Assembly (NCBI GenBank): GCA_041391425.1
Contig: JAWKNZ010000006.1
Location: 1-64,000, forward strand
Origin: JAWKNZ01 sp041391425
Lineage (GTDB): Bacteria > Bdellovibrionota_B > Oligoflexia > Oligoflexales > JAWKNZ01
Length of the DNA stretch: 64,000 bases
Direction: 5' to 3'
Numbering within the stretch: the first letter of the stretch is position 1; the number at the start of each line of letters is the position of its first letter. A program made the translations under genes and the position numbers. The notes beneath the pieces were generated by a model. The model worked only from the letters and a program-made list of their open reading frames with translations. It was not told the DNA's origin and made no database searches. Shown in pieces: positions 58,496 to 64,000 of the stretch.

Positions 58496-60271
58496 TTGTC
58501 TTTTAAAACTATCAATCTGTTACTGTATGTCATTGCAATTTTTCTAACCAATTGCAAAACAGCAAAGCAGGAAAAAGGCTTATTGGATGGTGAATCCTTA
58601 GAAAAAATGGAGGTGCACCAAACCGATTTTAACTCAATACCCCCTTCACTCTGGCCTCCGGCTGAAAGACAAGCCACTGCCACTTCATATTTCTTAATTG
58701 CTGAAATGAAAGCTCTTGAAGGAAATATGGACGCTGCCACAAAGCTATTCGAAAAAGTCTATAACTTAGATCCAAATTCTTATGTAGGACAAAAGCTAAT
58801 TACAGCTAAAATAGGTATGGGTAAAATTGAAGAACTCCTGAGCGACGCTCGCAAGATGGTCTTATTATACCCCAAATCCAGTGACTTACGAATGCTATAT
58901 GGACAAGTCCTAGCCAATAAAAAACTATACACTGATGCCATCAAAGAATTTAAATTAGCAATCCGCTATGCTCCAACTAACGAGAATGCTTATTTTCAAT
59001 TAATAAGCCTTTATCAAGGCCTGGATAAGCCAGAAGAAGCGGAAAAAATTGCTAGAGAGCTTACTAAAGCCGTACCAGGTTCATTGCTCGGATGGTCTGT
59101 ATTAAGCCGACTTCTCTTAGTAAACAACAAATCTAAAGAAGCCCTCACTTCGGCAAGGCGAGCATACGAAATGCAAAGCAATAATCCAGAACTAGTTTTA
59201 ATTTATGCATATATTTTAGAAATTAATAAACGAACAAAAGAAGCTGTCTCTTTATATGAAAAACTCTTTCGCCTAAACCCTACCAACCAAGAGCTTATTG
59301 GTAGGCTTATTAGTTTGTACAGAGAAACAGGTGGATTGAAAGAAGCATTAAATTTATTAGACGAGATGGTTTCAACTCCAGGAGGAGATAGCCCTGCTGT
59401 GCAACTTCAACGAGCCTTTCTTTTATGGGAGTTAGAGCGTTACAATGAAGCAGCAACACTTTTAATATCTTTAGCAAGACAAAATCCAAACGATGATAGA
59501 TTAAACTATTTATCCGGCCTCGGTTATGAAAAAATCAAAAAATTAGACAACGCTCTAAAAATGTATCAAAAAATAGGTGAAGAATCGCCTTTCCGTAAAC
59601 ATGCAGAAATGCGGATGATCATTGTGCTCCAAGAGCAAAAAAAGTTTCAAGAAGCACTAAAAATATCTGAAGAACTTATTAATCAGGAAGAAAGTGAATG
59701 GGAGTTGTATGTTATTCACGCGGGGATTTATGGTGATCTAAAGGAATATAAAAAAGCTATAGAGACACTTGATTCAGGCATCGAAAAATTTCCGAAGATA
59801 TCACGATTATATTTTTTACGTGGTGTCAATGAAGAAAAATCTGGAGATATTAGCGCATGTATAAATTCGATGAAAAAAGTCCTGGAACTAGATCCAAAAA
59901 ACAGCACCGCCTATAATTACCTTGGCTACCTTTATGCCGAAAGTAATGAAAATTTAGAAGAAGCTGAAAAACTTATAAGGAAAGCTTTAGAGCTTAAACC
60001 GGGGGATGGTTATTACCTCGATTCTTTAGGCTGGGTCTACTATAGACAAGGAAAGTATAAAGAAGCTCTTAGTTATTTGAAGCAAGCTATAGAAAAAGTT
60101 CCTGGCGAAGGGGTAGTACTCGAACATATTGGAGACGTATATCAAGCGACTGGAGACACGAAAACCGCTATAGAGTATTACAAAAAATCAGCTACTAGCA
60201 AATCAGAAGAACGAGACCTAGATCGAGTTCAGAAAAAATTAAAAAAATTGGAAGCAAAATTAAAATCATGA
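58496..60271 (+). CDS. TPR-repeat lipoprotein
   Basis: A 591-aa protein. N-terminus: LLYVIAIFLTNC, a lipobox-like signal with Asn at -1 (unusual) and Cys at about 19. From residue 60 to the end it is almost all tetratricopeptide repeats; I count about a dozen, for example ALKMYQKIGEESP, AYNYLGYLYAES, YYLDSLGWVYYRQGKYKEAL. Such envelope TPR proteins scaffold complexes. It starts at TTG 58496 (no ATG in frame before the signal). The next gene overlaps by four bases. Confidence 0.82.
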   Translation: MSFKTINLLLYVIAIFLTNCKTAKQEKGLLDGESLEKMEVHQTDFNSIPPSLWPPAERQATATSYFLIAEMKALEGNMDAATKLFEKVYNLDPNSYVGQKLITAKIGMGKIEELLSDARKMVLLYPKSSDLRMLYGQVLANKKLYTDAIKEFKLAIRYAPTNENAYFQLISLYQGLDKPEEAEKIARELTKAVPGSLLGWSVLSRLLLVNNKSKEALTSARRAYEMQSNNPELVLIYAYILEINKRTKEAVSLYEKLFRLNPTNQELIGRLISLYRETGGLKEALNLLDEMVSTPGGDSPAVQLQRAFLLWELERYNEAATLLISLARQNPNDDRLNYLSGLGYEKIKKLDNALKMYQKIGEESPFRKHAEMRMIIVLQEQKKFQEALKISEELINQEESEWELYVIHAGIYGDLKEYKKAIETLDSGIEKFPKISRLYFLRGVNEEKSGDISACINSMKKVLELDPKNSTAYNYLGYLYAESNENLEEAEKLIRKALELKPGDGYYLDSLGWVYYRQGKYKEALSYLKQAIEKVPGEGVVLEHIGDVYQATGDTKTAIEYYKKSATSKSEERDLDRVQKKLKKLEAKLKS

Positions 60272-60954
60272 AGCATTTCATCGCAATCATTGCATTACTA
60301 AATTTATATGCTTGTAGCACTATCGAGGTTGTCGAATCTATTCCTCTTCATGAATCTGAATTAGTTAAATTTGGCACCTGTTTCCCCAAAGACGGCGGCT
60401 TAAAGCTCGAAGTCAGTTTTGACTCGGAGCGTATATTGCAAATTAATCAGTTAGATTGGATATCAACATCAAAAGATTCTTGGAAAGCTCAATTTTCGGA
60501 CCCAATTGGCAGAAGGCTATTAGAAATAGCGTCTTCAGGATCTAATATTTCTATTATAGGTAAAATGAAAGAAAATCTTCCAGAGATCTCAGTAGATACT
60601 GATGGTTTTCTAGAAGTCAATGGCTATAAAATCGGTCTATTAACATCTGAAATTCCTTGCCTATTGAGTTTTACTCTACCTATTGAATGGACTGAATACG
60701 TAATAGGAAAAGTAATTTCGGAGAAATTAACAACTTACGATGTTCGTATAAATAAACGTGCGATTTCAGTTAGAAGCTACGATGATTACAATTACAATTC
60801 TGAGCGAGCTTGCTCAGAAATTAAATGGACTTCTATGCTGGGACTGAAGACGAACAAGATAGAATGGTGTAAAGAAAACATATCTGGCAAAAAAACTTCA
60901 ACACTTAAAAATGCGCAAGGGATTGTCTTGAGCTGGAGAGAAGATGACTACTAA
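60268..60954 (+). CDS. Hypothetical lipoprotein
   Basis: A 228-aa protein with signal and lipobox LLNLYAC, Cys 16, then beta-rich sequence (GGLKLEVSFDSERILQINQLDW...). Place and size after a TPR lipoprotein recall LolB-like proteins, but I cannot confirm that from motifs. Overlaps both neighbours, so it is translationally coupled within a small operon. Confidence 0.65.
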   Translation: MKHFIAIIALLNLYACSTIEVVESIPLHESELVKFGTCFPKDGGLKLEVSFDSERILQINQLDWISTSKDSWKAQFSDPIGRRLLEIASSGSNISIIGKMKENLPEISVDTDGFLEVNGYKIGLLTSEIPCLLSFTLPIEWTEYVIGKVISEKLTTYDVRINKRAISVRSYDDYNYNSERACSEIKWTSMLGLKTNKIEWCKENISGKKTSTLKNAQGIVLSWREDDY

Positions 60955-61414
60955 GATTCTTGAAATTTTACGTAGCGAAGGAGCACTGTCCGACTCTACT
61001 GGCAGATTAGTATATAATTATATGAAACGCTGGAATATCAGCGGCTATACCGCCCTACTCGACACCCACATATTTAATGAAGCTTATCTAGCAGATATAT
61101 TAGCAAGAACACTAAGGATAGTAAGGATATACAACGTTCTTAGTATTGGTACTAATAGTGAAATCTGTGCCTTACTCCCTTATAAAGAAGCAATATCTAG
61201 ATGTTGCATGCCGATAAACTGGGTAGGAAATGGCAAAGATACAGTTGAAATACTGTTTTGCGATCCTACAGATGACACAAACATTGAAGAAGTTAAAAAA
61301 ATCATGGACTGCAATCTCAGCCTTGCGGTAGCAGAGCGCTCTGAGATAATTGATGCTATTAACAATGGCTACCCTATTGAATTCCAGATACCAGAAATAG
61401 GAGAGCAATGGTGA
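60944..61414 (+). CDS. Stand-alone GspE/MshE N-terminal (T2SS_E_N-like) domain protein
   Basis: A 156-aa protein resembling the N-terminal domain of type II secretion/pilus ATPases: a first helical part (IFNEAYLADILARTLRI) then IGTNSEICALLPYKEAI, ILFCDPTDDTNIEEVKKIMDCN and ERSEIIDAINNGY. No ATPase domain follows. Isolated versions occur in delta-like bacteria and may bind c-di-GMP or act as regulators. Overlaps the preceding lipoprotein by 11 bases and dppD by 7. Confidence 0.65.
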   Translation: MTTKILEILRSEGALSDSTGRLVYNYMKRWNISGYTALLDTHIFNEAYLADILARTLRIVRIYNVLSIGTNSEICALLPYKEAISRCCMPINWVGNGKDTVEILFCDPTDDTNIEEVKKIMDCNLSLAVAERSEIIDAINNGYPIEFQIPEIGEQW

Positions 61415-62388
61415 ATATGTTACTTTCTGTGGACAACTTAACAACGAATTTTTCAACCGACCGTGGCGAAGTAACTGCGGTCGACAGTGTAAGTTTTTCT
61501 ATTGCCAAGGGACAAACTGTTGGCCTTGTCGGCGAATCGGGCTCAGGGAAAAGTGTAACTTCTCTTTCAATCATGAGACTTATACAATCACCCCCGGGGA
61601 AAATAGTTAACGGAAGTGTACATTTTGAAGGGCAAGATTTAGTTCGCTGCAGTGAAAAACAAATGAGAACGCTTAGAGGCAATTCTATCAGTATGATTTT
61701 TCAAGAACCAATGACCAGCCTTAATCCTGTTTTTACCATTGGCAATCAAATTTCGGAAGTCTTTAGGATTCATCAAGGTTTGAGCAAGAAAGAGGCATTA
61801 CAAGAATCTATAAGAATGTTGGATTTAGTCAAAATTCCTGCTGCAAAAAAGAGAATTCATGAATATCCGCATCAGCTTTCCGGAGGGATGCGTCAAAGAA
61901 TTATGATTGCAATAGCTTTGGCTTGTAAGCCGAAGCTATTAATAGCAGACGAGCCTACAACCGCTTTGGATGTAACTATCCAAGCACAGATACTTGACCT
62001 TATGGCAGAGCTTCAAGAAGAGTTGGGAATGGCTATTCTGATGATAACTCACGATCTAGGCGTAGTGGCAGAAGTCTGTGATTATGTGTTAGTTATGTAT
62101 GCTGGAAGAATTGTTGAACAAGCACCTGTCAAAGATATTTTCACCAATCCCCAACATCCATACACTATTGGATTATTGAATTCGATTCCTAAACTCGGAA
62201 AAAAAGTAGAATTGTTACCAACCATAGCTGGAACTGTGCCAAGTCTTGCTGAACTCGGTTCGGGATGTCACTTCTACGGAAGATGTTCTGAAGCTTTGAA
62301 TAAATGCGAACAAAATAATCCTCCCATGCTGGAATATGGCAAATCACATTGTGCAGCTTGTTGGAATAGACAGCCAGAAATACTCTGA
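61408..62388 (+). CDS. dppD: Oligopeptide/dipeptide ABC transporter ATPase (DppD/OppD-like)
   Basis: A 326-aa ATPase: Walker A GESGSGKSV, FQEPMTSLNPVFTIG (peptide-transporter signature), signature LSGGMRQR, Walker B LLIADEPTTALD, and the C-terminal Cys-containing oligo_HPY tail GSGCHFYGRCSEALNKC. It pairs with the next gene. No permease or binding protein is in the window. Confidence 0.92.
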   Translation: MVNMLLSVDNLTTNFSTDRGEVTAVDSVSFSIAKGQTVGLVGESGSGKSVTSLSIMRLIQSPPGKIVNGSVHFEGQDLVRCSEKQMRTLRGNSISMIFQEPMTSLNPVFTIGNQISEVFRIHQGLSKKEALQESIRMLDLVKIPAAKKRIHEYPHQLSGGMRQRIMIAIALACKPKLLIADEPTTALDVTIQAQILDLMAELQEELGMAILMITHDLGVVAEVCDYVLVMYAGRIVEQAPVKDIFTNPQHPYTIGLLNSIPKLGKKVELLPTIAGTVPSLAELGSGCHFYGRCSEALNKCEQNNPPMLEYGKSHCAACWNRQPEIL

Positions 62389-62396
62389 GGAAAATT

Positions 62397-63374
62397 ATGC
62401 AACAACCATTACTAGAAATTAAAAATTTAAAGAAGCACTTTCCTATCAAAAGCGGGCTATTTGGTCGAGAAAAAGAACGTGTTTATGCAGTTGATGGTGT
62501 TTCTTTTTCACTGAAAAAGGGCGAAACCATAGGTTTGGTAGGTGAGTCTGGTTGTGGCAAGTCAACCCTTGGACGTACAATATTAAAGTTATATGAGCCC
62601 ACAGATGGCTCTATTATTTTCGATGGAGAAGACATCACAAATTTATCGCTATCAAAAATGCGCCAAAAGCGTAAAGACTTACAAATTGTCTTTCAAGATC
62701 CATTTTCAAGTCTGAATCCTAGAATGACAGTTGGTAATATCATCGCAGAACCAATGAAAATTCACGGACTAGGCAACCGACAAGAAATTGAAAATTCTGT
62801 CAGAGAGACTTTGCATGTAGTCGGATTAGGAGAAGATGCTGCTTCTAAGTTTCCACATGAATTTTCTGGTGGGCAAAGGCAGCGAATTGGGATTGCTAGA
62901 GCATTAGCATTAAAACCCAAATTAATTATCGCTGATGAGCCCGTCAGCGCTTTAGACGTTTCAATTCAATCACAAATCCTTAACCTTCTAGTTGAACTAA
63001 AAAAGAAATTTGAGCTCTCTTACGTATTCATAGCACATGATTTAGCTGTAATAGAGCATATCAGTGATATCGTAGCTGTCATGTATTTAGGGAAAATAGT
63101 CGAGCTTACATCTGCAGAACAGCTTTATGCAGAGCCAAAGCATCCATATACACAAGCACTAATCTCCGCTATCCCAGTACCAGAATTTTTAGGAAAGAAG
63201 AAAGCCAAACAAATTTTGACGGGAGACGTCCCTAGCCCCATCAATCCGCCAGTAGGCTGCCATTTTAACCCCAGATGCCCGCTTGCAACTGAAAAGTGTC
63301 GAATCGAGCAGCCAGTAGCCAGAAATTTAGGTACAAGTAATCATCCACACTTAGTAGCATGTCACTATGCATAG
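62397..63374 (+). CDS. dppF: Oligopeptide/dipeptide ABC transporter ATPase (DppF/OppF-like)
   Basis: A 325-aa ATPase: AVDGVSFSLKKGETIGLVGE, Walker A GESGCGKST, FQDPFSSLNPRMTVG, FSGGQRQRIG, Walker B IIADEPVSALDVS, and the oligo_HPY tail with VGCHFNPRCPLATEKC. Starts 8 bases after dppD; its stop overlaps the murG region. Confidence 0.92.
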   Translation: MQQPLLEIKNLKKHFPIKSGLFGREKERVYAVDGVSFSLKKGETIGLVGESGCGKSTLGRTILKLYEPTDGSIIFDGEDITNLSLSKMRQKRKDLQIVFQDPFSSLNPRMTVGNIIAEPMKIHGLGNRQEIENSVRETLHVVGLGEDAASKFPHEFSGGQRQRIGIARALALKPKLIIADEPVSALDVSIQSQILNLLVELKKKFELSYVFIAHDLAVIEHISDIVAVMYLGKIVELTSAEQLYAEPKHPYTQALISAIPVPEFLGKKKAKQILTGDVPSPINPPVGCHFNPRCPLATEKCRIEQPVARNLGTSNHPHLVACHYA

Positions 63375-63384
63375 AAAAGACGAA

Positions 63385-64000
63385 ATGATTAATAATAGTG
63401 AAAATCCTAATAATAGATGTAATAAAAAAATCGCATTAACTGGCGGTGGTAGCGCCGGCCACGTAATGCTTCACATAGCATTGTTACCTGAGATGCAGCA
63501 ACGTGGATGGGATATCTATTATATAGGGTCAAAAGGAATTGAAAAAAAAATTATAGAAAAGACGAATATACCTTTTTACACTATTGCAACCGGTAAACTC
63601 AGACGTTATTTTTCTATCCATAATTTTTTAGATATATTTAAAATTTTTCTTGGACTAATTCAGTGCTTAAAAATCTTCATTTTTCATCGCCCAAATATCC
63701 TTTTTTCAAAAGGAGGATTTGTTAGCGTACCACCAGCTATTGCAGCATGGTTGTTGAAAATTCCCGTCATCACACATGAATCAGATGTGACGCCAGGGTT
63801 GGCAAATCGCATTCTACTTTATTTTTCGAAGCGTATGCTTTATTCCTTTCCAGAAACCAATCGCTATCTTCCAAAACGAAAATCTGAATTTGTAGGGTCG
63901 GTCGTTCGAGATGAGCTACTAACAGGTGAGAAAAAAAAGGGACTTCAGTATTGTAGCTTTGATGCAGATGACCTCCGCCCTATTGTTTTAATAATGGGAG
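63385..64000 (+). CDS. murG: UDP-GlcNAc:lipid I N-acetylglucosaminyltransferase MurG (3' end outside the window)
   Basis: Converts lipid I to lipid II at the inner face of the membrane. The first 205 residues are in the window: LTGGGSAGHVMLHIALL (the GGxxGH motif), FSKGGFVSVPPAIAAWLL, and ITHESDVTPGLANRILL. HESDxxPGLAN is more like the Gram-positive-type branch than the HEQNxxPGxxN of E. coli MurG. ATG 63385 is chosen; an in-frame ATG at 63367 overlaps dppF but has no ribosome site. It is outside a dcw cluster. Confidence 0.88.
   Translation, partial: MINNSENPNNRCNKKIALTGGGSAGHVMLHIALLPEMQQRGWDIYYIGSKGIEKKIIEKTNIPFYTIATGKLRRYFSIHNFLDIFKIFLGLIQCLKIFIFHRPNILFSKGGFVSVPPAIAAWLLKIPVITHESDVTPGLANRILLYFSKRMLYSFPETNRYLPKRKSEFVGSVVRDELLTGEKKKGLQYCSFDADDLRPIVLIMG

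Noticed and set aside
1..64000. CRISPR array or prophage
   Set aside because: No regularly spaced repeats, cas genes, integrase or phage structural genes were found.

Overview
The window is an AT-rich bacterial chromosome segment packed with housekeeping genes: rpsT, rnhA, rpsR-rpmB, priA, clpP, etfBA, ychF, yajQ, dnaG, rpoD, a tRNA with anticodon CAU, a cytochrome c oxidase operon, pstSCAB, rho, rpmE, prfA-prmC, uppS-cdsA-rseP-tsaB-pssA-asd, truA, dpp ATPases and the start of murG. Lipoproteins, an RseP-type protease, TlpA, outer-membrane-style secreted proteins and chemotaxis adaptors point to a motile, aerobic Gram-negative. The rho/rpmE/prfA/prmC order, the long Lys-rich N-terminus of RpoD and the style of the HNH gene at the left edge remind me of Bdellovibrionota/Oligoflexia or related former Deltaproteobacteria. 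That placement is an inference; no rRNA is present to settle it. No prophage, CRISPR array, transposase or large island was seen.

Layout. 1-3.3 kb: HNH-nuclease tail, then a minus-strand group (CheV, CPBP protease, BFD-like ferredoxin, RNHCP zinc protein). 3.8-5.6 kb: minus-strand ribosomal genes, rnhA and a 38-aa basic mini-protein ending at a clear terminator. 6-9.4 kb: priA and clpP, convergent with an ABC exporter. 11.6-17.5 kb: etfBA, an enoyl-CoA-hydratase-fold protein, an unknown gene, ychF-yajQ. 17.6-24.1 kb: a secreted unknown, dnaG, rpoD, tRNA. 24.2-28 kb: an ammonium-transporter/histidine-kinase fusion divergent from a cheW gene. 28-33 kb: mixed accessory genes (alcohol dehydrogenase, VWA lipoprotein, FkbM methyltransferase, Old-Yellow-Enzyme). 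33-39 kb: caa3-like oxidase operon (cytochrome c, 34-aa peptide, coxB, coxA, coxC, subunit IV, second subunit III, small Cys protein, TlpA). 39.4-43.2 kb: arsR-pstSCAB. 43-49 kb: rho, a MITE-like element, rpmE, a REP-like hairpin, prfA-prmC. 48.8-58.4 kb: envelope/lipid operon. 58.5-64 kb: TPR lipoprotein, second lipoprotein, isolated GspE-N domain, dppDF, murG.

How they fit: ETF and the cytochrome c/oxidase operon form parts of an aerobic electron-transport system. The uppS-to-asd block supplies undecaprenyl carrier, phospholipids, envelope-stress proteolysis and diaminopimelate precursors. CheV, CheW, the Amt-kinase, PilZ, YajQ and the GspE-N protein suggest a signalling side, part of it possibly c-di-GMP dependent.

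Most notable: (i) a 957-aa Amt ammonium-channel/PAS/histidine-kinase fusion with an extra C-terminal domain next to cheW; (ii) coxA broken by four apparent single-run indels, all in homopolymers, within about 175 bp; (iii) rnhA with no ATG/GTG/TTG before its first catalytic Asp, probably starting at ATA; (iv) PriA lacking four of eight zinc cysteines; (v) an ArsR repressor with an overlapping promoter/operator heading a pst operon without phoU; (vi) two mini-genes (38 aa and 34 aa); (vii) a possible structured RNA upstream of rpoD.
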